Source: a bacterium (GTDB lineage Bacteria > Armatimonadota > Zipacnadia > Zipacnadales > UBA11051). From it: 45,238 bases of DNA. The translations under genes were made by a program, and so were the position numbers. The stretch is from assembly GCA_021372615.1 (NCBI GenBank), contig JAJFUB010000069.1, positions 1-45,238 of the forward strand, given 5' to 3'. Below the pieces are notes generated by a model. The model did no database searches. It was not told the DNA's origin and worked only from the letters and a program-made list of their open reading frames with translations. Shown here piece by piece: positions 7,525 to 16,356 of this stretch; position 1 is the stretch's first letter, and each line of letters starts with the position of its first letter.

Positions 7525-8601
7525 GTGTCCGAACCTCGCAAAGCTCGTCTGGCCTTCGTCGGTTGCGGAGGCTTCACCACTGCCTCGATCTTCCCGTGCC
7601 TGCCGCTGTCCCCGCGCATCGAGATCGTCGCCGTGTGCGACCTGCTCGAGGAGAAGGCGCGGGCCGCCTCGCGGCTCTTCAACGCCTGCCCCGTCTACAC
7701 CGACATGCACAAGATGCTGGATGAGATTGAGGTGGATGGCGTGTTCGCCATCGGCCCCGCGCCGACGCAGTACGCCGTCGCCCCGCAGATCATGAAGCGC
7801 GGCCTTCCCGTCTATGTCGAGAAGCCCTCGGCCAACACCTCGAAAGAGGCGCTGGAGATGGTGAAGATCGCCGAAGACAACGGCGTGTGGGGGCAGGTCG
7901 GGTTCATGAAGCGCTTCGCACCCGCCTATCAGATGGCCCAGAACATCCTGCGCAAGCCGGAGTTCGGCCCGCTCAACATGCTCAACTGCAAGTGGGGCCA
8001 GGGCGCGTACCCGCGGATCTGGGGCATTGACTCGGCCCAGCGCGCGTTCCTGATCGGCCAGTGCTGCCACCTGATGGACCTGATCCGCTACTTCGGCGGC
8101 GACGTGGCGACCGTGCAGACCATTTTCCGGGAGCCGCCGCAGAACCCGGCCGACCCGCACGAGTCCACCCGTTGCGCCTATCTGACCAATGTCACCTTCG
8201 CAAGCGGCGTGATCGGCTCACTCAACCTCAGTAACATGGAGACCGGGAGCTTCCGCGACCTGGAGGAGAAACTCGAACTCATCAGCATGGACAACGTCGT
8301 GACCGTCCATCGCGTGTCGCACGTCAACTGGCGCCGCGGCGACGAGTGGGACGAGACGCCGACCAACTCCGGTTGGTACTCGTATGACTACGACTCCCGG
8401 GGCATGAGCGTCCGTAGCTCGCATGCGGCCAACGGCTACGTGGGTGAGGTGCAGCACTTCGCGCTCCGGTGCCTGGGCGAGGCCGACAAGGGCATCTCGG
8501 GCGATCTGATGGACAGCGTGAAGTCGCTGCAGATCGGCGAGGCGATCTACGAGAGCGCGATGAACGGCGGGAAGGTCGTCCAGGTGAAGCAGGGGGCGTA
8601 G
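7525..8601 (+). CDS. Gfo/Idh/MocA family oxidoreductase
   Basis: 358 residues from the GTG. The N-terminal Rossmann fold (ARLAFVGCGGF, residues ~7-17; VCDLLEEKA) binds NAD(P). EKPSANT (near residue 100) carries the family EKP motif whose Lys contacts substrate and cofactor. QCCHLMDLIRYFGG (~residue 180) corresponds to the family's catalytic H-region. It oxidises or reduces a sugar or cyclitol; the exact substrate is unknown. The upstream ATG at 7516 touches the AAGGAG ribosome site directly, whereas GTG 7525 sits 9 bases from it, so GTG is the likelier start. Together with the isomerase at 10723 it suggests intracellular sugar processing. Confidence 0.88.
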   Translation: MSEPRKARLAFVGCGGFTTASIFPCLPLSPRIEIVAVCDLLEEKARAASRLFNACPVYTDMHKMLDEIEVDGVFAIGPAPTQYAVAPQIMKRGLPVYVEKPSANTSKEALEMVKIAEDNGVWGQVGFMKRFAPAYQMAQNILRKPEFGPLNMLNCKWGQGAYPRIWGIDSAQRAFLIGQCCHLMDLIRYFGGDVATVQTIFREPPQNPADPHESTRCAYLTNVTFASGVIGSLNLSNMETGSFRDLEEKLELISMDNVVTVHRVSHVNWRRGDEWDETPTNSGWYSYDYDSRGMSVRSSHAANGYVGEVQHFALRCLGEADKGISGDLMDSVKSLQIGEAIYESAMNGGKVVQVKQGA

Positions 8602-8694
8602 ACGCAGCGGGGTGGGTCGCGCCCGGCAGGAATGGCCCAATCAGCGACGAAAGGGTAGGCGACGGTTACATCGCAGGTGAAGGGAGCGCTTCCG

Positions 8695-10611
8695 ATGTCC
8701 AGGCCGCTGACGCTCGCCGCCGTGGTGCCGGTCGTTCTGCTGATGGTGATCTCCGCCGGGCACGCGGACCTGCCCAACGGGTTCCGCCCGAACCCGCGGG
8801 CTGCCCTGTGGCACGAACTGCTGTGCGTTGGCCAGGAGTTGCCTCGCGTCGGTGACTTCGACGGCGACGGTCGCGACGACATCGCGATCTTCGTGCGCGA
8901 CACCAAGCCGGAGCCGGGGCGCGGCGACTGCGGCGTGGCCTTCTCGGGGCTGACGCGCTTCACCCGGGAGATCCAGAAGTTCCACGACATGCTGTGCGTG
9001 GGGAACGAGATCCCCGTCATCGGCGACTTCGATGGCAACCACCAGGATGATGTGGCCGTGTTCGTGCGCGACACCAAGCCCGAGCCGGAGCGCGGGGCGG
9101 TGGGCGTGGCGCTCTCACGGGGCAGCTACTTCCAGGAACTCGCCAAGTGGCACAAGCACCTGTGCGTGGGGCAACAGGTTCCGCTGGCGGGCGACGTCAA
9201 CGGCGATGGCCGCGATGACATCATCGTCTTCGTCAAGGACTCGCCCGACCCCAATCCGGGACCGGACTCCATCCCGCAGCAGGCCGGGAATGTACTCGTG
9301 GCCCTGGCGCGAACGACCAGTGGCTTTGAGCGTCCCGTCGTCTGGCACAACTTCTTCTGCATCGGCAACGAGGTGCCGAAGGTGGCCGACTGCGACGGGA
9401 ATGGGAAGGCCGACATCCTCACCTTCGTGCCGGACCGCGGCGAGGTCTATGTGGCCCTGTCGGACGGCTCACGCTTTGGCCAGTCGCGAGTGTGGGCCAC
9501 CGACTGGTGCCACCAGGGCGAGATCCCCGAGGTGGGTGACGTCAACGGGGACAATCTGGCGGACCTGATCGCCTTCGGCCGCACGCCCCCACAGGGCGTC
9601 TACGACCGCAACGTCGGCTGGGTCTTCACCGCACTCAACCAGTTCCTGCCGGCGCCGCAACACTTCGGGGCCTCGGTGCAGCGCCACGAGTACTTCTGCG
9701 TGGGCAACGAGACGCCGCTGGTCGGCGACTTCAACGGCGACCGGAAGACGGACATCTGCGCGCTCGTGGGCGACACGCAGAGCTCGGGCATGCGCGGCAA
9801 CGCCTATGTGGCCCTGTCGAGCTTCGGGCAGCAGCGCACCTGGCGGCTCAAGCTGGATAGCATGCACCTCAACGGCATCTCCGAGGACCCGCTCATCGGC
9901 CCGAGCGGCGATGAGCCGTACTTCGTGGTCGTACAGTTCCGCTCGCGCTTCAACACGGCGGGCTCCACGCGCGCGTGGCAGGGGAACACGCCCTCCGAGT
10001 TCGTGAGCAACCAGAAGGCGCACACGGATGTCAACATCCCGGCCGCCATGGGCCAGTGCGACTTCCCCAACGTGGCGAGCTTCACCATCGCCGACGGCTG
10101 CCGGCTGCAGCGGCCGGAGGTCCTCGGCGCCATCGTCCTGGGCCTGGAGCATGACTTCAGCCCCTGGTCGGACATCACCAACCTGGTCAGCCGCGCCATC
10201 AACGGCGCGGTGGCCCCGGCGCTCCGGAACCTGGTCGAGACCCGGCCGATTCCCATGACGCCGGAGGCGACGCAGCAGCTCATCAACGACGCTCAGAACC
10301 TCGGCCCGCAGCTCATGGGCTCCATGAACCTGAGCGCCTGGGATCTGATCGGCTTCCTGTTCAACGCGGGGTTCGACGCGGACGACTTCGTGGACTACCA
10401 CGCCTTCCTGTGGCTGGCCGCCGACCCCGAGACCGAGCGGTACCTGCAAGCGCCCACGAGCCTGCCGCGCAACGTGCACTTCGGGGTGCTGAAGGATACG
10501 CGCTACGTGCAGGGCATGGCCGGCAACCTGGACTTCGACGGCGGCTCCATAGACTCCCATGCCGCGGGCGCCTCATACACCGTCTACGCCACTCTGAGCC
10601 TGCAGCCGTAG
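8695..10611 (+). CDS. Secreted VCBS/FG-GAP repeat protein with unassigned C-terminal domain
   Basis: 638 residues. Signal peptide: MSRPLTLAAVVPVVLLMVISAGHA. Residues ~35-385 hold six repeats of ~50 residues, each shaped W/R-H-x3-C-VG-x-E-x-P-x-VGD-D/N-GD-x3-D-I-x-F-V; the DGDGRDD, DGNHQDD, NGDGRDD and related loops are calcium-binding, as in VCBS/FG-GAP beta-propeller blades. Each blade has one Cys in the same place (LCVG, FCIG, WCHQG). Residues ~390-638 form a separate domain I do not recognise (FVVVQFRSRF, DFVDYHAFLW). It is probably a secreted or surface beta-propeller. The start at 8695 is chosen because AAGGGAG lies 8 bases upstream; GTG 8677 overlaps that site poorly. Confidence 0.85.
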   Translation: MSRPLTLAAVVPVVLLMVISAGHADLPNGFRPNPRAALWHELLCVGQELPRVGDFDGDGRDDIAIFVRDTKPEPGRGDCGVAFSGLTRFTREIQKFHDMLCVGNEIPVIGDFDGNHQDDVAVFVRDTKPEPERGAVGVALSRGSYFQELAKWHKHLCVGQQVPLAGDVNGDGRDDIIVFVKDSPDPNPGPDSIPQQAGNVLVALARTTSGFERPVVWHNFFCIGNEVPKVADCDGNGKADILTFVPDRGEVYVALSDGSRFGQSRVWATDWCHQGEIPEVGDVNGDNLADLIAFGRTPPQGVYDRNVGWVFTALNQFLPAPQHFGASVQRHEYFCVGNETPLVGDFNGDRKTDICALVGDTQSSGMRGNAYVALSSFGQQRTWRLKLDSMHLNGISEDPLIGPSGDEPYFVVVQFRSRFNTAGSTRAWQGNTPSEFVSNQKAHTDVNIPAAMGQCDFPNVASFTIADGCRLQRPEVLGAIVLGLEHDFSPWSDITNLVSRAINGAVAPALRNLVETRPIPMTPEATQQLINDAQNLGPQLMGSMNLSAWDLIGFLFNAGFDADDFVDYHAFLWLAADPETERYLQAPTSLPRNVHFGVLKDTRYVQGMAGNLDFDGGSIDSHAAGASYTVYATLSLQP

Positions 10612-10722
10612 GTGGCGACGGGCCAACGCTCGGCCCCACGACACGCAAGCAGGGATTGGCGCGAGGATAGCGAAGCACCGAGGGTCGCGTGCGTACCTAA
10701 CCGCAATCAGTCGGAGGCAGTC

Positions 10723-11541
10723 ATGGCTGACATCAAGTTCTCAATCCGTGAAGGCATGGTCCCGGGGCGCAATGTCATGGAGCGCTTCGAGCTGCTGGCG
10801 CAGGTCGGCGTCGCCGGCTGCGAGATCACCAATAGCACCAGTTGGGAGGACGTCGAGGCGGTCAAGGCCGCCGCGGCGGCCACAGGGGTACAGCCCAACA
10901 TCTGGTCGGCGAAGGACCTTGCCGTGCTGCAGGCCGATGCCGGGGCGCGCCGCGAGGCCATCGCGTCCTGCCAGGAAGCCCTGAAGATGGCCGGGCAGGT
11001 CGGCGCGGTCGGCTTCATTCTGCCCCCGCTCATCATGTGCAAGATGCGCAACCTGCCGCGCATCAATGACCTGTCGCCGCTGATGAGCACCGCCGAGGCG
11101 GAGCGGAAGCTCCTGGCCGAGATCATGAAGCGGGACCTGGCGCCCGTGGCCCTCGAAGCCGGCGCGGACGTCGTCATCGAGCCGCTGAACCGCTACGAGC
11201 AGTGGTGGCCGTGCAGCCTGCAGCATGGGATTGACATCTGCGCCGATGCCGGCAACCAGGGCGTCTGCATCATGGCGGACTTCTTCCACATGAACATCGA
11301 GGACGCCAGCTACTACGACAGCATCAAGGCGGGCGGCGCGCTCATCAAGAACGTGCACCTGGCCGACAGCCAGCGCCTGCTGCCCGGCTGGGGCCACACG
11401 GACTTCCACCCCGGCTTCAAGGCCCTCAAGGAGATCGGCTATAGCCACTATCTGGGCTTTGAGTGCGGCATTCCCGGCGACTTCGCCGAGTGCGTGAGCA
11501 AGTCCATGGACTACTGCCGCAAGGTGTGGGACGAGGCGTAG
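10723..11541 (+). CDS. Sugar phosphate isomerase/epimerase (xylose isomerase-like TIM barrel)
   Basis: 272 residues. A TIM barrel of the AP endonuclease 2/xylose isomerase-like superfamily, with the expected metal ligands at strand ends: Glu in VVIEPLNRYEQ, Asp/His in MADFFHMNIED, His in VHLADSQR and Glu in GFECGIPG. It most likely epimerises or isomerises a free or phosphorylated sugar in the cytoplasm; the substrate is not identifiable. CGGAGG lies 5 bases before the ATG at 10723, which starts at the family N-terminus; the reading frame remains open upstream to 10612 but without family similarity. It lies 111 bases after the VCBS gene. Confidence 0.88.
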   Translation: MADIKFSIREGMVPGRNVMERFELLAQVGVAGCEITNSTSWEDVEAVKAAAAATGVQPNIWSAKDLAVLQADAGARREAIASCQEALKMAGQVGAVGFILPPLIMCKMRNLPRINDLSPLMSTAEAERKLLAEIMKRDLAPVALEAGADVVIEPLNRYEQWWPCSLQHGIDICADAGNQGVCIMADFFHMNIEDASYYDSIKAGGALIKNVHLADSQRLLPGWGHTDFHPGFKALKEIGYSHYLGFECGIPGDFAECVSKSMDYCRKVWDEA

Positions 11542-11556
11542 AGCTTGAGCGAGAGA

Positions 11557-11645
11557 GTCGCGGGGTGCCCGCATAGCGGGCGGGGCCCCGCGACCTCTGC
11601 CGACGCCTCGTGGGGCGCCGTCGGCCCAGACTGCTGTGCAGTCTG
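11557..11645. terminator. Three consecutive hairpins between convergent genes
   Basis: GTCGCGGGG (11557-11565) pairs with CCCCGCGAC (11586-11594) around an inner GCCCGC/GCGGGC stem. GCCGACG (11599-11605) pairs with CGTCGGC (11619-11625). CAGACTGC (11627-11634) pairs with GCAGTCTG (11638-11645) with a TGT loop. The block sits between the stop codons of the isomerase (+) and the kinase-like gene (-) and likely stops transcription in both directions; there is no clear U-tract. Confidence 0.6.
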
Positions 11646-11670
11646 ACGCCGGAACCTCACTGCCCGCCCC

Positions 11671-12537
11671 TCACCTCCCCTCCAGGTACACCCGCTTCTC
11701 GCCGTACTTCGCCAGCGATGCGTCTACGCGCTCCAGCACGTGCTTGCGCCGCTGCAGCAGGCCCCGCAGCTCGTCGCCGGATACCCACGGACCAACCTGT
11801 TGCGTGAAGTCGGCCTCCGTGCTCCTCCGCAGGGCCTCGATCGTCCGGCGCGAGAAGCGGCGGAGGCGCTCGAAGTCCTGCGCGGGCTGAGACGAGGAGC
11901 CAAAGCCCTCGGCGTTGTCAATGAACCACAGCCTGCCGGTGCGGTCGGCCAGGATGTTGCCGCCCGAGAACCGGTCCATGTTGGTCTGCAGGTAGTCGAG
12001 GATGAGCATGTCGCAGACCTGGCACGCCTTGTCGAGGTCGGGGAGGCTCGTCTCCACATCGTCCAGCCGCGCCAGCCAGGTCAGCGCCCACCCGCGCGCG
12101 CCGGACCCAACCGGGTCGCGCGCCTCGTTGACCCACTGCTGCAGTGACCCGCTGACCAAGTCGTCATGTACGATGACGCGCCCCAGCGGCCCGCCCGCTT
12201 GCCGGAGCACAGATAGCGGCAGGCGGCGCTTGACGGTCACCGGCACATGCCCCATGCCGCACAGGCGGTCAATCTCGTACGCGGCGATCTCATACGCATA
12301 GCTCTGCGAGCTGTACTGGTGCGGCTTGAAGGCGCACTTGAAGCCCTTCGGAGTCCCATCCTCCAGCCGCAGCTTGTACTTGGTCATCATGCCCCCGTAG
12401 AGCGGCTCGGGAGTGCCCTTGACCGGCGCGCTCGTGAGCAGCTTCTCCACCTCGTCGCACGTCAGCGGGGCGGCAGTGACGAGACCCGCGGCGACGAGGA
12501 CCGCAAGCAGGATCAGGGCAAGACGGGCGTTGTTCAT
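11671..12537 (-). CDS. Exported FAM20/four-jointed-like protein kinase fold
   Basis: 288 residues. The first 23 residues are a signal peptide (LALILLAVLVAAGLVTAA). The rest matches the layout of the secretory-pathway kinase family known in animals as FAM20, four-jointed and VLK, which also has bacterial members. K71 in CAFKPHQYSS is the ATP-binding Lys; E83 in YAYEIAAYEIDRLCGMGHVP is the paired Glu; LDYLQTNMDRFSGGNIL gives catalytic D188 with N194; D207 in WFIDNAEGFG is the DFG-like metal ligand. I infer a kinase acting outside the cytoplasm on protein or glycan. GGGAGG lies 5 bases before the ATG. It is divergent from a secreted glycosidase-like gene. Activity is unproven. Confidence 0.75.
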   Translation of the reverse strand: MNNARLALILLAVLVAAGLVTAAPLTCDEVEKLLTSAPVKGTPEPLYGGMMTKYKLRLEDGTPKGFKCAFKPHQYSSQSYAYEIAAYEIDRLCGMGHVPVTVKRRLPLSVLRQAGGPLGRVIVHDDLVSGSLQQWVNEARDPVGSGARGWALTWLARLDDVETSLPDLDKACQVCDMLILDYLQTNMDRFSGGNILADRTGRLWFIDNAEGFGSSSQPAQDFERLRRFSRRTIEALRRSTEADFTQQVGPWVSGDELRGLLQRRKHVLERVDASLAKYGEKRVYLEGR

Positions 12538-12582
12538 GGGGGCCTCCCGGTGATACTGAGGCACGTCAGCAGTGTGTTCCGC

Positions 12583-12625
12583 GGGACGTCGGCACGCTCC
12601 TGCCTCATGCAGGAGCCGTCGTCCC
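12583..12625. repeat. Hairpin in divergent intergenic region
   Basis: GCTCCTGC (12596-12603) pairs perfectly with GCAGGAGC (12609-12616) around CTCAT, and outer arms GGGACG (12583-12588) and CGTCCC (12620-12625) extend it. It lies between the divergent kinase-like gene and the secreted glycosidase-like gene, so it would be in the 5' leader of one or both. Confidence 0.55.
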
Positions 12626-12647
12626 GAGCGGCGAAGCGACCGTCACC

Positions 12648-14441
12648 ATGAGACTCATGCTCCTGCCGCTTCTCTGTGCGCTCCTCTGCACCGGAGCCCT
12701 CGCCGCCGGCCCCCTGGCCCAACGCGTGCTGTGGACCTGGGACAACCGCATGGACTGGGGCGGTGAGGGCCAGGCCGTCAGCGTCATGGGCGGAGGGCGG
12801 TACACGAAGGCCCCGGGGGCGTTCCTGACCGACTACAAGGCGCTCGTGGACTACGCGCACGACCACACGAGCTTCAACGCGGTCATCATCTGGGGCTTCC
12901 TGCGCGATGAGCATGGCGGCGTAGCGGCCTCGCAGGAGCTGTGCGAGTACGCGGCTGCCCGCGGCATCCGCATCATCCCCGGCGTGGGCACGAGCGGCTA
13001 CGAGGGCTACTACTATAGCGGCAACCACCCGTACAACATCACCACCTGGCTGCGCCGGCACCCCGAGCTGCGTGCGATCAGCAAGGCCGGCAAGCCGCTC
13101 AACGCCCTCTGCCCCACGCAGCCCGACAACATCAAGTGGCTCGACGACGGCTGCCGCTGGCTGTTCTCCACCTTCAAGATCGGCGGCATCAACTTCGAGA
13201 TCGGCGACTTCTTCGTCTGCTACTGCGACCGGTGCAAGGCCGCCCGGGCTGCGATCCCCGGCGACGCGCCGGACTACTACAAGGACATGGCGCTCTCCAC
13301 CGCCCCGGTGGCGAGGACCGCGCTCGAGATCGCCCCGGATGCCTGGCTGAGCTATGCCACCTACACGGGCTTCACGCCGGAGATGCAGCAGACGCCGCCC
13401 TCGTGGGTGAAGCTGATCCCCCCGTCCATGCTGTGCCAGTGGACCGTGACCGGCATGGAGGGCGGCCACTGGCCTGCGGGCCTGCGCCCGCCGACCCCGC
13501 GCAACCTGGGCTACCTGCACTGGGGCAACAAGTCCACCCACACGGTCCACCAGTTCTACCTCGACCGTGTTCGCGGCGTCTGCCACAGTGCCGCACAGGC
13601 CGGCTTCGAGGGTCTCGTCACGTACGGGGAGGACCCCGCCTCGCTGATCAGCATGCGCCTGTTCTACGAGGCCTGGAGCTACTTCCTCGAACACCCCGAC
13701 CGGCAGGTGGCGGACTTCACGCGGGACCGGCTGTCGCAGTGGTTCGGCTCGGCCGACGAGGCGCAGAAGGTGACGCCACTTCTGCTCGGCCTCGAACGGC
13801 AGGGCCTCACGCGCCAGAACCTGGCGGCCACGCTGGCCACCACCAGACAGGGCGCGGCGGCGGCGCCGACCGACAAGGCTCGGCAGACGTGGCAGGAGCT
13901 GGCGGCCTTCGTGCAGGCACGGCTGGCCGAGGTGGAGGGCGGCGACCGGGTCGTCACCGACCCGGCGCAAGTGACGGCCCTGATGCGCGACGGCTTCGCT
14001 GTGCCGCAGGAGACGAAGACGACGTTGGTGCTCCCCCGCCCGGCGGAGGGGACGCTGGAGCTGACCGTGCGGGTGAACTACTCGGTGGAGAATGGCCTGC
14101 TGCCAGTCATGCGCCTGACGTTCAATGGGACGCGGCTGGACCCGTCGTGGGCGCTCGACCGACCCACAACGATCGCGACGCCGCAGCACGGCGGCTACAC
14201 CTCTCTCCCGGCGTTCGAGGCGGGGCTGGGCGCCTGGCGCGTCAAGTATGACAACAACTGGACCATCAGCACCGAGGCGGGCGACAAGTACTATACGCCC
14301 GACTACAGCCCCACCTTCCGGTTCCGGCCGGGCGACCTGTGGCGCGACGCGGAGAACCGGCTGGAGATCGAGAACCTCGAGCAGCGCTTCCGCCCGTCGG
14401 AGAATGGGGTGCTGCTGGTCAAGGGAATGGCGATGAGGTAG
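12648..14441 (+). CDS. Secreted TIM-barrel glycosidase-like protein
   Basis: 597 residues with a signal peptide (MRLMLLPLLCALLCTGALAAG). Residues ~25-370 look like a TIM barrel: FNAVIIWGFL, GIRIIPGVGTSGYEG, GGINFEIGDFFVC, GLVTYGEDPASL. FEIGDFF and TYGEDP place acidic residues at strand ends, as in retaining glycosidases. CYCDRCKAA (~residue 187) is a compact Cys cluster seen in DUF4838-like and related glycosidases. Residues ~370-460 are helical (an alpha-domain after the barrel) and ~460-597 are beta-rich. The exact family was not assigned. Its stop is only 2 bases from the stop of the convergent methyltransferase gene, leaving no room for a terminator. Confidence 0.75.
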   Translation: MRLMLLPLLCALLCTGALAAGPLAQRVLWTWDNRMDWGGEGQAVSVMGGGRYTKAPGAFLTDYKALVDYAHDHTSFNAVIIWGFLRDEHGGVAASQELCEYAAARGIRIIPGVGTSGYEGYYYSGNHPYNITTWLRRHPELRAISKAGKPLNALCPTQPDNIKWLDDGCRWLFSTFKIGGINFEIGDFFVCYCDRCKAARAAIPGDAPDYYKDMALSTAPVARTALEIAPDAWLSYATYTGFTPEMQQTPPSWVKLIPPSMLCQWTVTGMEGGHWPAGLRPPTPRNLGYLHWGNKSTHTVHQFYLDRVRGVCHSAAQAGFEGLVTYGEDPASLISMRLFYEAWSYFLEHPDRQVADFTRDRLSQWFGSADEAQKVTPLLLGLERQGLTRQNLAATLATTRQGAAAAPTDKARQTWQELAAFVQARLAEVEGGDRVVTDPAQVTALMRDGFAVPQETKTTLVLPRPAEGTLELTVRVNYSVENGLLPVMRLTFNGTRLDPSWALDRPTTIATPQHGGYTSLPAFEAGLGAWRVKYDNNWTISTEAGDKYYTPDYSPTFRFRPGDLWRDAENRLEIENLEQRFRPSENGVLLVKGMAMR

Positions 14442-14443
14442 GC

Positions 14444-15229
14444 CTAGACGGGCTTGCGGCACCGCACGTGCAGGAAGAAGGGCACGATCGTCATGTCGTC
14501 CAGGTCGGGTCGCTCCTGCAGAACCGCCTCATCGGGGTACGGCTCCCCCATCTCCTCAAACACGAAGCCGGTGCGCACAATCGCGTTGAGCCACTCGCTC
14601 ATCGTGCGCCGGAAGTAGGGCGTCACGAACCTCGGCCAGCGCTCCTTCTCCTCGGGTGGCGCATCGCTGAAGATCCACTCGGGCGCCCAGGGCGCTGTGT
14701 CCCAGTAGCCCCCGATCTCGTAGGCGTAGTGCCGCCCCGCCTCGTCGCGGATCTTGCGCCGCGTCTTCGTGTCGTAGCACGGGTGCGTGACGGAGAACTG
14801 CAGGAAGCCGCCGGGGCGCAGGAGGCGGAACACATCGGCCAGGACGCGGTCCTGCTCGGGCATGTCCTGGAAGCTCATGAAGGCCACGGCGAAGTCGAAG
14901 CTCTCGGGGGCGAAGGGCATCTCCACGGCGCTGGCGATGAGATAGCGAATGCCCAGAGGCTTCGCGCGCTCGGCGGCGACTGCATGGCCGACGAACTTCG
15001 TGGCAATGTCGAAGGCCGTCAGGGAGCCGCAGCGCCGGGCGATCAGCCGCGTGTTGTGGCCCTCCCCGCAGCCGATGTCCAGGCCGTCCAGGCCCGTCAC
15101 ATCCGGCAGCATCGCCAGAAACTGAGGGGTGTTCAGGTAGTCGCGGCACACGTCATACCCGGCGCGCGCCAGATGCGTCCACGCGTCGGCGTTGGCGTCC
15201 CAGCATTTGCCCACTTCACGGTGATCCAC
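14444..15229 (-). CDS. Class I SAM-dependent methyltransferase (type 11)
   Basis: 261 residues from the GTG at 15229. Motif I LDGLDIGCGEGHNTRLIA (residues ~44-61) binds S-adenosylmethionine; MPFAPESFDFAVAFMSFQDM is motif II/post-II; LRPGGFLQFSVTHPC is the typical L-PGG segment. The substrate is unknown. The start is set by GGAGGAGG ending 9 bases upstream; this places the first 14 bases inside the end of the URO-D-family gene, i.e. translational coupling. It is the last gene of the six-gene minus-strand operon, so it may methylate a product of that pathway. Confidence 0.85.
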   Translation of the reverse strand: MDHREVGKCWDANADAWTHLARAGYDVCRDYLNTPQFLAMLPDVTGLDGLDIGCGEGHNTRLIARRCGSLTAFDIATKFVGHAVAAERAKPLGIRYLIASAVEMPFAPESFDFAVAFMSFQDMPEQDRVLADVFRLLRPGGFLQFSVTHPCYDTKTRRKIRDEAGRHYAYEIGGYWDTAPWAPEWIFSDAPPEEKERWPRFVTPYFRRTMSEWLNAIVRTGFVFEEMGEPYPDEAVLQERPDLDDMTIVPFFLHVRCRKPV

Positions 15230-16352
15230 AGGCTCTCGCCTCCTCCACCATCGCCCACAGGTTCTCCTCGGGGGTCTCGCGCCCGACCTGGTCGCCCGTC
15301 CCGACGATGACACGGTGCGTCGCGCCGAACGCCTCCCACACCTCGCGCACTTCCCGTCGCACGTCCGCGGGCGTACCACGTATCAACGTCTCGACCGTGT
15401 GAATGTTCCCATTCATGGTGACCCTGCCGTCCAGCAGCCGCGCCACCTCGCGCAGGCCCGCCAGCCCCTCGACATCCCCGCCCGGGGGGCGCTCAAAGGG
15501 GCAGACGCAATCCATCCCGATCTCCGCGAAGTCCGCTACGCTCTCCAGACACCGGCCGTGGAAGTGCACGTGCAGCAGCCGGCCGTGCCGGTGGGCCTCG
15601 GCGGCAACGGCGGCGATGACGGGCTTGTCCCAGCGCCGCCACATCCGCGGGCTGATGAGCGAATTGCAGCTCCACGAGCAGCCGATGAAGAGGCTCTCCA
15701 CCGGCGTCTGCTCGCACAGACGCCGCGTCTTCTCGACCATGTACTCGACGTAGCGGCCGTGCAGCCGGGCAAGCTCGGCCTCGTGCTCAACGAAGTCGTA
15801 GATGGTCTGCTCCAGGCCGCCTTCGCGCGATCCGCCCCAGAAGTCGGTGAACGGCACCCCGAGGAAGCCTTCGAGCAGGTAACTCTCCCCCACCTCCTCC
15901 CAGGCCCGTACCAGCGGCGTCGGGTCCATGAGGTCCAGGTCGGGGAAGCCAAGGACCTCGAACACGGGCAGGTCGTGGGTGAAGTCCTTGATGGGGCGTT
16001 CCAGCGGCCAGCCGGGTTCGTCACGGTCGGCCAGGCTGGCACTGGTCACCGTCCCGGCCGGGGTCTTGATCGTGCTCCGCGTCTCCAGGCGTCGCTCGTC
16101 CAGCCAGCGCTCCTGCCCGGACACCTCGACCTCCGGGTTGGGCAGAGCCGGGGAGGCGATGCCCCAGCCTTCGCACGAGAAGGCCTCGAAGGTCTGCTTC
16201 AGCGCCATGTGGAACGGCACTTCGCGCGCGAACTGGATCATGTCCACGCCGAGCAGCCTGGCCGGATAGTAGACCCAGAACTCCGGCGCCACCGGCACGG
16301 TGTCCACCGGCAGACCGCGATAGGCGTTCAGCATCCGCTGCTTGGGGGTCAT
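15216..16352 (-). CDS. Uroporphyrinogen decarboxylase (URO-D) superfamily protein, MtaA/CmuA-like
   Basis: 378 residues with N-terminal MTPKQRMLNAYRG, typical of non-haem URO-D family proteins that often act in methyl transfer (MtaA, CmuA) or O-demethylation. LFIGCSWSCNSLISPRMWRRW and GRLLHVHFHGRCLESVADFAEIG are family landmarks. Where MtaA/CmuA bind zinc with an H-x-C-G motif, this protein has HVHFHGRC, so the metal site may be altered. The terminal part GTGDQVGRETPEENLWAMVEEA is also typical. It starts 4 bases after the stop of the isomerase and ends inside the methyltransferase gene: a tight operon. A role in handling methylated sugars or methyl groups is plausible but only inferred. Confidence 0.85.
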   Translation of the reverse strand: MTPKQRMLNAYRGLPVDTVPVAPEFWVYYPARLLGVDMIQFAREVPFHMALKQTFEAFSCEGWGIASPALPNPEVEVSGQERWLDERRLETRSTIKTPAGTVTSASLADRDEPGWPLERPIKDFTHDLPVFEVLGFPDLDLMDPTPLVRAWEEVGESYLLEGFLGVPFTDFWGGSREGGLEQTIYDFVEHEAELARLHGRYVEYMVEKTRRLCEQTPVESLFIGCSWSCNSLISPRMWRRWDKPVIAAVAAEAHRHGRLLHVHFHGRCLESVADFAEIGMDCVCPFERPPGGDVEGLAGLREVARLLDGRVTMNGNIHTVETLIRGTPADVRREVREVWEAFGATHRVIVGTGDQVGRETPEENLWAMVEEARACGSP

Positions 16353-16356
16353 GGCC

